Shown here piece by piece: positions 37,501 to 47,544 of a DNA stretch of 64,000 nt. The position numbers and the translations under genes were made by a program. The notes beneath the pieces are model-generated. The model did no database searches. It had not been told where the DNA came from and was given only the letters and a program-made list of their open reading frames with translations. Source of the stretch: Variovorax sp. IB41 (GTDB lineage: Bacteria; Pseudomonadota; Gammaproteobacteria; Burkholderiales; Burkholderiaceae_C); NCBI RefSeq assembly GCF_016405905.1, contig NZ_JAEFCB010000019.1:1-64000 (forward strand), written 5' to 3'. The first letter of the stretch is position 1; the number at the start of each line of letters is the position of its first letter.

Positions 37501-38400
37501 ATGAACAGAATCGGATTCATCGCCTCGTCGATCCTCGTCTTGCTCGTGCTGCTGAGCTCGACCCTCTTCGTGGTCGACCAGCGCCAGTTCGGCGTCGTCT
37601 ACGCGCTTGGCCAGATCAAGAGCGTCATCACCGAGCCCGGCCTCAATTTCAAGCTGCCGCCGCCGTTCCAGAACGTGTCGTACATCGACAAGCGCCTCCT
37701 GACGCTGTCCAGCATCGACACCGAACCCATGCTCACTGCTGAAAAGCAGCGCGTGGTGATCGACTGGTATGTGCGCTGGCGCATCAGCGATCCGCAGGCC
37801 TACATCCGCAACGTCGGGCTCGACGAAAACGCGGGTGCCATGCAGCTGAACCGCGTGGTGCGCAACGCGTTCCAGGAAAACATCAACAAGCGCACCGTGC
37901 GCGACCTCATCTCGTTGCGCCGCGAGGCCTTGATGGCCGACGTGCAGCGCGAGGTGCTGGCCGTGGTGAAGGGCGCCAAGCCCTGGGGCGTGGATGTGGT
38001 CGACGTGCGGATCACCCGCGTGGACTACGTGGAAGCCATCACCGAATCGGTCTATCGCCGCATGGAGGCCGAGCGCAAGCGCGTGGCCAACGAGCTGCGC
38101 TCGACCGGTACGGCCGAAGGCGAAAAGATCCGCGCCGATGCCGACCGCCAACGCGAAGTGATCGTGGCGAACGCCTACCGCGACGCCCAGAAGATCAAGG
38201 GCGAGGGCGATGCCCAGGCCGCCAGCGCCTACAGCGAGGCCTTCGGCCGCGACCCGCAGTTCGCCCAGTTCTATCGCAGCCTCGAAGCCTACAAGCAGAG
38301 CTTCAACAAGAAGAGCGACGTGATGGTGGTCGATCCGTCGTCCGACTTCTTCCGCGCCATGCAGGGCTCCGGCTCGGCGGGCAACGCACCGCGCCGCTGA
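37501..38400 (+). CDS. hflC: FtsH protease modulator HflC
   Basis: 299 residues with an N-terminal transmembrane helix (about 5-23) and an SPFH domain: VVDQRQFGVVYALGQIK, then VIDWYVRWRISDPQAYIRNV and the helical segment with RSTGTAEGEKIRADADRQRE. It is the partner of HflK in the FtsH holoenzyme. It lies 17 bp after hflK and 16 bp before the DUF2065 gene. Confidence 0.95.
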   Translation: MNRIGFIASSILVLLVLLSSTLFVVDQRQFGVVYALGQIKSVITEPGLNFKLPPPFQNVSYIDKRLLTLSSIDTEPMLTAEKQRVVIDWYVRWRISDPQAYIRNVGLDENAGAMQLNRVVRNAFQENINKRTVRDLISLRREALMADVQREVLAVVKGAKPWGVDVVDVRITRVDYVEAITESVYRRMEAERKRVANELRSTGTAEGEKIRADADRQREVIVANAYRDAQKIKGEGDAQAASAYSEAFGRDPQFAQFYRSLEAYKQSFNKKSDVMVVDPSSDFFRAMQGSGSAGNAPRR

Positions 38401-38416
38401 TCCGCTCCGGGGCTTC

Positions 38417-38605
38417 GTGAGCGCCGAGACTTTCTGGAGCGCGCTGGCGCTCGTCCTGGTGATCGAGGGCATCCTGCCCTTCGTGTCGCCGGGAGGGTGG
38501 CGCCGCGGCTTCGGGCAGTTGATGCAGCTGCGCGATGGCCAGCTGCGGTTCTTCGGTCTTTGCAGCATCTTGCTGGGTTTGGTCCTCCTTTGGGTTTTGG
38601 CTTAG
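38417..38605 (+). CDS. DUF2065 inner-membrane mini-protein
   Basis: 62 residues from a GTG: two transmembrane helices (about 4-24 and 43-61) joined by a short loop GGWRRGFGQLMQLRDGQLRF, the DUF2065 pattern. Members regularly sit right after hflC, suggesting a link to the FtsH-HflKC complex, but no function is established that I know of. Its stop codon is the edge of the inverted-repeat element at 38604. Confidence 0.85.
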   Translation: MSAETFWSALALVLVIEGILPFVSPGGWRRGFGQLMQLRDGQLRFFGLCSILLGLVLLWVLA

Positions 38606-38869
38606 GGTCTGCCGCCAATTGAACGCCTGCGCGAGACCCTGCAGCGCGGCGCAGTGCAAGGCGCCCTGAGTGCCGCGTAGCACAGCTACGCAAGCGAAGG
38701 GCAACGCCGCAATGCGCCGCGCTGCAGGGTCTCCCTCCGGGCTGGTCCCGCCATACGGCGCGTGCTTTGTCGGCTGGCTTGCCCATGGGTGGCCATGGGC
38801 TGCGCCACCCTTCGCGCACCCACCGCATGGCGGGACCAGCGCGCAGGCGTTCAATTGGCGGCAGACCCT
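38604..38869. repeat. 266-bp nested inverted-repeat element (MITE- or REP-like)
   Basis: This fills most of the only gene-free stretch of about 300 bases (38606-38916). The ends are perfect 30-bp inverted copies (38604-38633 and 38840-38869). Inside are two side-by-side palindromes. The first has 21-bp perfect arms at 38633-38653 and 38713-38733, with the hairpin GCGTAGC-ACA-GCTACGC (38675-38691) at its tip. The second has arms at 38741-38760 and 38821-38840 (18 of 20 matching), with GCCCATGG-GTGG-CCATGGGC (38781-38800) at its tip. A single strand would fold into a three-way junction. No transposase frame and no obvious target-site duplication are seen. It is probably a dispersed non-autonomous element. 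Confidence 0.8.
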
Positions 38870-38883
38870 GGGCGCGGTCCCGG

Positions 38884-38889
38884 TAGAAT
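38884..38889 (+). promoter_or_regulatory. -10 element for hisZ
   Basis: TAGAAT lies 27 bp before the hisZ ATG and 14 bp after the end of the inverted-repeat element. The -35 position would fall inside the element's right arm, so the element may have shaped hisZ expression. Confidence 0.45.
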
Positions 38890-38916
38890 CCCGGTTTAAC
38901 CACGCCCCCGATCCCC

Positions 38917-41431
<2,515 letters not shown>

Positions 41432-41473
41432 TCAGGTTCACCCCCAGGCTTGCCCACTTCGTGTGGCCGCCAA

Positions 41474-41525
41474 CCCCCTTCCGGGGGCAACACCAGCGGC
41501 CCGGCAAAGCCGGTTCCGCGGTGTT
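41474..41525. repeat. palindromic intergenic segment, possibly a dispersed repeat
   Basis: Between purA and the phosphoribosyltransferase gene, CCCCC-TTCC-GGGGG is followed by a second hairpin: AACACC(A)GCGG pairs with CCGCGGTGTT around an inner CCGGC-AAA-GCCGG. The surrounding wording (cttcgtgtggccgccaaccc) looks like the intergenic repeats I have seen in Comamonadaceae genomes; that is memory, not a search. It may also act as a terminator-like structure after purA. Confidence 0.5.
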
Positions 41526-41559
41526 CCACGAATGAGAAAAGACTGAAGGAATCCAGACC

Positions 41560-42084
41560 ATGTTGACCGAAGACGGCAAACATCTCTACGTCAGCTACGA
41601 CGAGTACCACAACCTGATCGAGAAGCTCGCGATCAAGGTGCACCAGTCGGGCTGGGAGTTCGACACCATCCTGTGCCTCGCGCGCGGCGGCATGCGCCCG
41701 GGCGACGTGCTCTCGCGCATCTTCGACAAGCCGCTGGCGATCATGTCGACCAGCTCGTACCGCGCCGACGCCGGCACGGTGCAGGGCCATCTGGACATCG
41801 CCCGCTTCATCACCACGCCCAAGGGCGAGATCGCCGGCAAGGTGCTGCTGGTGGACGACCTGGCCGACTCGGGCCACACGCTGCATGCCGTGATGGACAT
41901 GCTGCGCAACAACTACAAGCCCATCACCGAGCTGCGCAGCGCGGTGATCTGGACCAAGGCGCTGTCCACCTTCACGCCCGACTACTCGGTCGAGTACCTG
42001 GCGACCAACCCCTGGATCCACCAGCCCTTCGAGGGCTACGACTCGCTCGGCGCCGAGAAGCTGCTGGAGAAGTGGTCGGTCTGA
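41560..42084 (+). CDS. purine-type phosphoribosyltransferase
   Basis: 174 residues of the type I PRTase fold, with LCLARGGMRPGDVLSR and the PRPP-binding motif VLLVDDLADSGHT. The length and the YVSYDEYHNLIEKLAIKV opening resemble xanthine/hypoxanthine-guanine phosphoribosyltransferases (Gpt/Hpt-like). A salvage role fits its place after purA, but base specificity cannot be read from the sequence. It converges on the VOC gene with an 11-bp gap that includes TGATCA-type palindromes. Confidence 0.82.
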   Translation: MLTEDGKHLYVSYDEYHNLIEKLAIKVHQSGWEFDTILCLARGGMRPGDVLSRIFDKPLAIMSTSSYRADAGTVQGHLDIARFITTPKGEIAGKVLLVDDLADSGHTLHAVMDMLRNNYKPITELRSAVIWTKALSTFTPDYSVEYLATNPWIHQPFEGYDSLGAEKLLEKWSV

Positions 42085-42095
42085 TCAGGCCTTGA

Positions 42096-42569
42096 TCACG
42101 ACTGTCCGGCCTGGCACGACCCGTCGCCGGAAGTGAGCATCGCGGTGTAGCGCCGCTGCATCTCTTCCGGCGTGAGTTTCTCGATGCTGTGGCCCACGTT
42201 CCAGCGGTGGCCGAAAGGGTCGCGAAACACCCCCGAGCGCTCGCCGTAGAACTGGTCCTGCGGCGCCATGTCCAGCGTCGCGCCGGCCGCCACGGCCCGC
42301 GCCACCACCGCATCCGCATCGTCCACATGCAGGTGCAGCGTCACCGCGCTGCCGCCCAGCGTCTTGGCGCTGCGGATGTTGTATTCGGCGAACTCGTCCG
42401 AAATCATCAGGATCGCGCCGTTGTGGAAGTCCAGCTCCGCGTGGCCGATGCGCCCGCTGGGTTCGGTGAGACGGAAGATTTCCTTCACCTCGAACACCTC
42501 GCAATAGAAGTCGATGGCCGCGCCGGCATCGTCGACGCAGAGGTACGGGAACAGTTCGTGGATCGCCAT
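42096..42569 (-). CDS. VOC (glyoxalase/PhnB-like) family protein
   Basis: 157 residues: two beta-alpha-beta-beta-beta units with PYLCVDDAGAAIDFYCEVF, GHAELDFHNGAILMISDEF, VTLHLHVDDADAVVARAV and VFRDPFGHRWNVGHSIEKLT. Putative metal ligands (His, Glu) are in the expected strands. It is closest in style to PhnB-type proteins, whose reaction is usually unassigned. It is a single gene upstream of no obvious partner; the AraC regulator at 42633 is on the same strand, 63 bp upstream. Confidence 0.82.
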   Translation of the reverse strand: MAIHELFPYLCVDDAGAAIDFYCEVFEVKEIFRLTEPSGRIGHAELDFHNGAILMISDEFAEYNIRSAKTLGGSAVTLHLHVDDADAVVARAVAAGATLDMAPQDQFYGERSGVFRDPFGHRWNVGHSIEKLTPEEMQRRYTAMLTSGDGSCQAGQS

Positions 42570-42632
42570 GAGAGTTGCCTTTCGAGAAGAGGAAAGCAGT
42601 TGTCGTGGCGCCGATTCTGGGCCGCCGCGCCG

Positions 42633-43505
42633 CTAGCGTCTTGAACGAATTTGACCTGCCGTCGCGCCCGCCGGCACATGCCGCGGCGACGCGGCCCCGG
42701 TCCGCCGCCACGCCTGCGGCGACATGCCCGCCAGCGCCGAGAACTCGCGGCTCAGGTGCGCCTGATCGCTGTAGCCGGCGGTGAGCGCGATCTCCGCCCA
42801 GCCTTGCGCCGGGTCGGCAGCCAGCGTCAGCGCGCGGTCGAAACGCATCACGCGTGCGTACTCCTTGGGACTGAGGCCGATGGCGCCGCGAAAGAGCGCG
42901 ATGAAGCGGCGGTGGCTGTAGCCGCTGCGCGTCACCAGCCCGGCGATCGACGGGTTCTCGTGGGCCAGCGGTCCGAGCGTTGCGGCGATGGCCGGATGCA
43001 GGCCGCGCAGGTCATGCGGGCCTCCGAGCGCATCGAGGACACGCTGCGCGAGCAGGGCTTCGAAGACCGCCAGCTGCCGTTCGAGGTCGACCGCCGCGTG
43101 GACCTGTTCGAGCGCGGCATCGGTCTGCCGCGCGCCCCAGAGCGCATCGAGCGGCGTGTGCTGGCTGGCCAGCGCGTCCTCGGGCGCGCCGAGCAGCGCG
43201 CGTGCGGCGCCGGGCTGCAACTGCGCGCCGACGGATCGCGTGGCCACCGACACATCGCGCATGTAGGCGGCGGCACGCGCGCCGCCGACGATCGCGTAGC
43301 CGCAGGTCTGGCCGCGCAGGTCGTCGGGGCCGCCGAACAGCTTCAGCGGCGGTCCCGACAGCCGGAACACCAGGTGCATGCCGCCCGTGGGCAGCACATG
43401 CTCGCGCGCGCCCGGCCGATCGGCCGAGGCGCCGTCGGGCGACGATGCCCACAGCAGCTTGATGAACGGCTGCAGGTGAGGAGGAGGGGGCCGCGTCAGC
43501 TGCAT
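42633..43505 (-). CDS. AraC family transcriptional regulator
   Basis: 290 residues from ATG 43505. The N-terminal half (PPPPHLQPFIKLLWAS, GGMHLVFRLSG) matches the sensor domain seen in DUF6597-type AraC regulators. The C-terminal half has the double helix-turn-helix: NPSIAGLVTRSGYSHRRFIA and WAEIALTAGYSDQAHLSREF. It is divergent from metC, with an inverted repeat in the 89-bp gap, and upstream of the VOC gene on its own strand. Either neighbour could be a target. Confidence 0.85.
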   Translation of the reverse strand: MQLTRPPPPHLQPFIKLLWASSPDGASADRPGAREHVLPTGGMHLVFRLSGPPLKLFGGPDDLRGQTCGYAIVGGARAAAYMRDVSVATRSVGAQLQPGAARALLGAPEDALASQHTPLDALWGARQTDAALEQVHAAVDLERQLAVFEALLAQRVLDALGGPHDLRGLHPAIAATLGPLAHENPSIAGLVTRSGYSHRRFIALFRGAIGLSPKEYARVMRFDRALTLAADPAQGWAEIALTAGYSDQAHLSREFSALAGMSPQAWRRTGAASPRHVPAGATAGQIRSRR

Positions 43506-43535
43506 GCTGCGAGACCCGGCTGGAACAGGCTGTAG

Positions 43536-43559
43536 CCCATCGGCGCATTGTGCGATGGG
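43536..43559. promoter_or_regulatory. inverted repeat between araC-type regulator and metC
   Basis: CCCATCG and CGATGGG, 10 bp apart, lie in the middle of the divergent gap. The repeat could be a regulator site or a leader hairpin; no known motif was recognised. Confidence 0.4.
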
Positions 43560-43594
43560 GGCGCCCGGCAGGCCAGTCGCGCTAGCATCGGCAC

Positions 43595-44788
43595 ATGAGC
43601 AAGCCATCGACGACCCTGATCCACCACCCCTACGTCCCACCCGCCAAGTTCGCCGCGCCGCAGCCCGGCGTGTTCAAGGCATCGACCGTCTTCTTCGCCG
43701 ACGTGGCCGCCATGCGCGCGCGCGACTGGAAGACCAAGGCCGGCTACACCTACGGCCTGCACGGCACGCCGACCACCTTCACGCTCGAGGAGCGCCTGGC
43801 CACGCTCGAAGGCGGCACCGAATGCCTGCTGGTGCCCAGCGGCCTGGCCGCCATCTCGCTGGTCTCGTTCGCGTTTCTGAAGACCGGCGACGAGGTGCTG
43901 ATTCCCGACAACGCCTACGGCCCCAACAAGGCGCTGGCCACCGGCGAGCTGGCCAACTTCGGCATCACCCACCGCCTGTACGACGCGATGAACCCGGCCG
44001 ACCTGGAGGCCAAGATCTCGCACCGCACGCGCCTCGTGTGGGTCGAGGCGGCGGGCTCGGTCACGATGGAATTCCCGAACCTGCCCGCGCTCGTGGACGT
44101 CTGCCGCGCGCGCGGCGTGGTGACGGCGCTGGACAACACCTGGGGCGCGGGCCTGGCCTTCGCGCCCTTCGACTTCAACGGCACGGGGCAGGGCGTGGAC
44201 ATCTCGGTGCACGCGCTCACCAAGTACCCGAGCGGCGGCGGCGACGTGCTGATGGGCAGCGTGGTCACCAACGACGAGCGGCTGCACCGCGCGCTCAAGC
44301 TGGCGCACATGCGCATCGGTTTCGGCATCGGCGTGGGTGATGTGGAAACGCTGCTGCGATCGCTCCCGAGCATCGGCCTGCGCTACGCCGCGCACGACCG
44401 CGCGGCGCGCGAGCTGGCCGGCTGGCTCAACGGCTGCGAGGAGATTGCGCAGGTGCTGCACCCCGCGCTGGAAGACTCGCCCGGCCACGCCAACTGGCGC
44501 GCGCTGTGCGGCGCCACCGACCTGGCCGCGGGCCTGTTCTCGGTGGTGTTCGACGAGCGCTACAGCACCGAGCAGGTCGACCGTTTCTGCGACAGCCTGA
44601 AGCTCTTTCGCCTCGGCTATTCGTGGGGCGGACCGATCAGCCTGGTGGTGCCCTACGACATCGGCCTGATGCGCGACGCGAGCGTGGCGCGCTGGCCCTA
44701 CAAGGGCACGCTGGTGCGCTTCTCGGTCGGGCTGGAAGACGTCGACGACCTGCGCGCCGACCTGCAGCAGGCGCTGTTGCGGATGTAG
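43595..44788 (+). CDS. metC: cystathionine beta-lyase
   Basis: 397 residues of the Cys/Met-metabolism PLP family. The PLP lysine is Lys210 in SVHALTKYPSGGGD, with Asp180 in TALDNTWGAG and the YGLHGTPTTFTLEERLATLEGG N-terminal segment. The sequence style (VFKASTVFF, SLVVPYDIGLMR) fits bacterial cystathionine beta-lyases, which make homocysteine for methionine. A related gamma-lyase activity cannot be excluded. The AraC gene is divergent, and a palindrome follows the stop. Confidence 0.88.
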   Translation: MSKPSTTLIHHPYVPPAKFAAPQPGVFKASTVFFADVAAMRARDWKTKAGYTYGLHGTPTTFTLEERLATLEGGTECLLVPSGLAAISLVSFAFLKTGDEVLIPDNAYGPNKALATGELANFGITHRLYDAMNPADLEAKISHRTRLVWVEAAGSVTMEFPNLPALVDVCRARGVVTALDNTWGAGLAFAPFDFNGTGQGVDISVHALTKYPSGGGDVLMGSVVTNDERLHRALKLAHMRIGFGIGVGDVETLLRSLPSIGLRYAAHDRAARELAGWLNGCEEIAQVLHPALEDSPGHANWRALCGATDLAAGLFSVVFDERYSTEQVDRFCDSLKLFRLGYSWGGPISLVVPYDIGLMRDASVARWPYKGTLVRFSVGLEDVDDLRADLQQALLRM

Positions 44789-44791
44789 GCG

Positions 44792-44807
44792 CCACTGCGC
44801 GCAGTGG
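44792..44807. repeat. perfect 16-bp palindrome over a GTG start
   Basis: CCACTGCG followed directly by CGCAGTGG, 3 bp after the metC stop. It contains the GTG start of the next gene, so the start codon could be hidden in an mRNA hairpin. Confidence 0.5.
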
Positions 44808-45760
44808 GCAGAAAAAACCGCAAGAGCCAGTACGTCGCGCCGCCTGTGGCGCGCGATGCGATGTCGTCCGCGTCCCGGGCCGTCGCGTCCCGTGTGCTGA
44901 CCGTGCCCGCGCATGTGCTGGAGGCGCTCGCGCAGGCCGGCCCGTTGGAAGGCGTTCCCGACCTGCGTGCCACGCGGCTTTTCATCGGCGGCTTCGTGGC
45001 GCTTTTCGCGTCGATCGCGGTGGGATTGGGCACGGCTGCAGTGTTGCAGGACGACGGGTCCAACGCGCGCGGCAACGAGGCGGTCCTCATGCTGCTCGGG
45101 TTGGCGCTCTTCGCGTTGCTGGGCGGCGGCATCTGGTACCTGCTGCGCCAGCTTCCGCGGGTGGGCGACGGAGTGTTCCGCATCGACGCGCAAGGCATGC
45201 GATGGGGCGATCCGGCCTCGCCGCGGGTCATGGCATGGCGCGACGTGTGCCGCGCACCCGTGGGCTTGTGCGACGTGAAAACGGAGTTCGTCTCGAGCGA
45301 AGCCATCGTCAAGCGGCTGGTCTTCCAGCAGGCCGTGCGCGGTGACGAATCCGGTGAAGTCCGGCTGCCTTTGGCGCTGACCGCCGACACCGGCCGCGTG
45401 CTTCGCTTTCGCAACCGGGCTGCGTTGCTGCGCGCGCTGCTGCTGCATCTGGCCACCCAGCCCCGGCCGCGCCTGCGCTTCGACGCCGAGGTCTTCATCG
45501 ATGCCGGCATCGATCCGCAAACCTGGCAGCCCATGCCCGCGCCGAGGCGCTGGATGTGGCTTTCGACCCTCGTCGGACTGGTGCCGGTGCTGGCCGTGAT
45601 CGTCCTCTGGCCGGTGGGCGAACACATAGGCTGGATGGTGGTGGCGATGGTCCTGGCCATGGGGGCCGGCGCGGGTGCGATGGGCTGGTTCATGCACCGG
45701 CGCTACCCCGGTTTGCAAGGTTTGTTCGAGTTCGAAACGGCACCCGGCGCCGCGCCTTGA
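44804..45760 (+). CDS. uncharacterised four-helix membrane protein
   Basis: 318 residues from GTG 44804; an ATG at codon 20 (MSSASRAV) is a plausible alternative. Four transmembrane helices are predicted by eye: about 58-80, 94-114, 250-270 and 276-296. The middle (115-249) is a soluble domain with VFRIDAQGMRWGDP and the Trp-rich VMAWRDVCRAPVGL, resembling the PH-like domain pattern of two-helix-flanked bacterial membrane proteins. I do not recognise the family. It lies 15 bp after metC, so it is probably co-transcribed. Confidence 0.6.
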   Translation: MGRKNRKSQYVAPPVARDAMSSASRAVASRVLTVPAHVLEALAQAGPLEGVPDLRATRLFIGGFVALFASIAVGLGTAAVLQDDGSNARGNEAVLMLLGLALFALLGGGIWYLLRQLPRVGDGVFRIDAQGMRWGDPASPRVMAWRDVCRAPVGLCDVKTEFVSSEAIVKRLVFQQAVRGDESGEVRLPLALTADTGRVLRFRNRAALLRALLLHLATQPRPRLRFDAEVFIDAGIDPQTWQPMPAPRRWMWLSTLVGLVPVLAVIVLWPVGEHIGWMVVAMVLAMGAGAGAMGWFMHRRYPGLQGLFEFETAPGAAP

Positions 45761-45829
45761 GACTGCACCGTTATCGCTTACAGTAGGAGACGCACAGTCA
45801 CGGTGACTGTCTCGCCTCAAGGAGAAGCA

Positions 45830-46033
45830 GTGGCAACACCAAATTACGGCTACGAGAAGCGCCAGAAAGAGCTGGCCAAGAAGAAGAAGAAGGAAGACAA
45901 GCTCCGCGAGAAGCAATATCGCAAGCTCAGCCCGAGCAGCGACGGACTGGCTCCCGGAGACCCGGAGACCGACGTGGCATCGCTCGAACGCGATCCCCCC
46001 ACGGTGCCCGAGTTGCCCACCAAGAACGGTTGA
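45830..46033 (+). CDS. small highly charged protein of unknown function
   Basis: 67 residues from a GTG with AAGGAG 6 bp upstream. The first half is a lysine-dense helix (KRQKELAKKKKKEDKLREKQ), the second an acidic, proline-containing tail (GDPETDVASLERDPPTVPEL). This two-charge layout suggests nucleic-acid or ribosome contact, but that is a guess. It is followed 22 bp later by a strong terminator, so it closes the metC-side transcript or has its own promoter in the 69-bp gap. Confidence 0.65.
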   Translation: MATPNYGYEKRQKELAKKKKKEDKLREKQYRKLSPSSDGLAPGDPETDVASLERDPPTVPELPTKNG

Positions 46034-46055
46034 TCCGCTCCTGGCGTCCCCATCG

Positions 46056-46093
46056 AAAAGCCGCCGCAGGCCTGCGCCTGCGGCGGCTTTTTT
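46056..46093. terminator. strong bidirectional Rho-independent terminator
   Basis: AAAA, then GCCGCCGCAGG, a 6-nt loop, CCTGCGGCGGC and TTTTTT. The 11-bp GC stem is extended by A-T pairs and lies between the convergent small charged protein gene and tesA. Confidence 0.92.
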
Positions 46094-46110
46094 CTGGGCC
46101 GCGCCGCAGG

Positions 46111-46767
46111 TTATTTCGGCAGCAGCTTGCGCAGTTCGGGCCAGACGTTGTCGAGCAATTGGGGCTGCGCCACGGCCGTTGGGTGGATGCGGTCGGCCTG
46201 GAACAGCGACATCGCATTCGGCGCATCGGCCACGCCCTTGAGCAGGAAGGGCACGAGCGCCGATTTCGTCGCGCCGGCCACCTTGGAGAACACCGCCTCG
46301 AAGCGCCGCGTGTAGTCGCCGCCGTAGTTCGGCGGCACCTGGATGCCGACGATCAGCACCTTCGCGCCCGCGGCCTGCGCGGCCTTGGCGATCTGCAGCA
46401 GGTTGCTCTCGGTGTCCGGGAGCGGCAGGCCGCGCAGCGCGTCGTTGGCGCCCAGCTCCACCACCACGTGGCTGGGCTTGTGCTGAGCGAGCAGGGCGGG
46501 AAAGCGGGCGCGTCCGCCGGAGCTGGTGTCGCCGCTGATGCTGGCGTTGACCACGGTGGCCGCGATCTTCTGCTGGGCAAGCCTTTTTTCCAGCAAGGGT
46601 ACCCAGCCTTCGCCGCGCTTCAAGCCGTACTCTGCGCTCAGCGAATCGCCCAGCACCAGGATGACCGGCTTGCCGGCCGCGTTGGTGGCCTGGGCCTGCG
46701 CCGCGGCCGTCCATGCCCCCGCGCTGCCGAGCGCGGCGGTGGTCAAGATAAAGTCACGTCGATTCAA
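46111..46767 (-). CDS. tesA: TesA-type SGNH arylesterase/thioesterase with a Tat-like signal
   Basis: 218 residues from a TTG start with GGAAAGG 8 bp upstream; a second TTG two codons earlier is possible. The N-terminus NRRDFILTTAALGSAG looks like a twin-arginine signal (RRxFI), whereas E. coli TesA uses a Sec signal. The SGNH blocks follow: GDSLS with Ser42, the Gly of SGDTSSGG, Asn in ELGANDALRG, and Asp/His in DRIHPT. It should hydrolyse acyl esters or acyl-CoA in the periplasm. It is divergent from the ABC ATPase ybbA with a 15-bp gap, as in E. coli. Confidence 0.88.
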   Translation of the reverse strand: MNRRDFILTTAALGSAGAWTAAAQAQATNAAGKPVILVLGDSLSAEYGLKRGEGWVPLLEKRLAQQKIAATVVNASISGDTSSGGRARFPALLAQHKPSHVVVELGANDALRGLPLPDTESNLLQIAKAAQAAGAKVLIVGIQVPPNYGGDYTRRFEAVFSKVAGATKSALVPFLLKGVADAPNAMSLFQADRIHPTAVAQPQLLDNVWPELRKLLPK

Positions 46768-46782
46768 AACCAAAGCCTTTCC

Positions 46783-47505
46783 ATGTCCCAACCCCCGTCT
46801 GATGCCATTGTCGCCGTCGAGCATGTCTTCAAGTCCGTCACCGATTCGACCGGCACGCTGGACATTCTGCAGGACATCGATTTCACCCTCGGCGCGCGGG
46901 AAACCGCCGCCATCGTCGGCGCCTCGGGCTCCGGCAAGAGCACCTTGCTGTCGATCATCGCGGGGCTCGATACGCCCACGCGCGGCACGGTCAAGCTCGC
47001 GGGCGACGACATCTTCGCCATCGACGAGGACGAGCGCGCGGCCCTCCGCGCCCAGCGCGTGGGCTTCGTGTTCCAGAGCTTCCAGCTGCTGGGCAACCTG
47101 AGCGCACTCGAGAACGTGATGCTCCCGCTGGAGCTGGCCAACCGCAAGGACGCGCGCAAGGCCGCCACCGAGATGCTCGGCCGCGTCGGCCTCGGGCAGC
47201 GCCTGGGCCACTACCCCAAGGTGCTTTCGGGCGGCGAGCAGCAGCGCGTGGCGCTCGCGCGGGCCTTCGTGGTCCAGCCGGCCCTGCTCTTGGCCGACGA
47301 GCCCACCGGCAGCCTCGACTTCGCGACCGGCGAGCAGGTGATGAAGCTCATGTTCGACCTCAACCGCGAACTGGGCACGACGCTGGTGCTGGTCACCCAC
47401 GACCGCGGCATCGCGTCGCGTTGCGAGCGCCGCATCACCATCGAGGCCGGGCGCGTGTCGCTCAACGAGAAAACGCCTGTCTCGACGGTCGAGCAGGCGG
47501 CCTGA
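46783..47505 (+). CDS. ybbA: YbbA-type ABC transporter ATPase
   Basis: 240 residues with Walker A GASGSGKST, Q-loop VFQSFQLL, signature LSGGEQQRVALARA, Walker B LLLADEPTGSLD and the switch His in VTHDRG. It resembles YbbA/LolD-type ATPases working with FtsX-like (MacB-type) permeases. Unlike E. coli tesA-ybbA-ybbP, no permease gene follows; the next gene encodes an L7/L12-like membrane protein. Its start region overlaps the tesA promoter zone. Confidence 0.9.
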   Translation: MSQPPSDAIVAVEHVFKSVTDSTGTLDILQDIDFTLGARETAAIVGASGSGKSTLLSIIAGLDTPTRGTVKLAGDDIFAIDEDERAALRAQRVGFVFQSFQLLGNLSALENVMLPLELANRKDARKAATEMLGRVGLGQRLGHYPKVLSGGEQQRVALARAFVVQPALLLADEPTGSLDFATGEQVMKLMFDLNRELGTTLVLVTHDRGIASRCERRITIEAGRVSLNEKTPVSTVEQAA

Positions 47506-47544
47506 GCCACCCCCCAAACAACAACGACACCCGAGGAGAGGTCC

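Noticed and set aside
38303-38854. Minus-strand frames across the 38604-38869 repeat
   Set aside because: They run through inverted repeats and into hflC, lack a ribosome site and show no protein-like composition; the repeat explains the open frame.
38604-38869. A complete insertion sequence
   Set aside because: The element is too short for a transposase, no such frame is inside or next to it, and no target-site duplication was seen.
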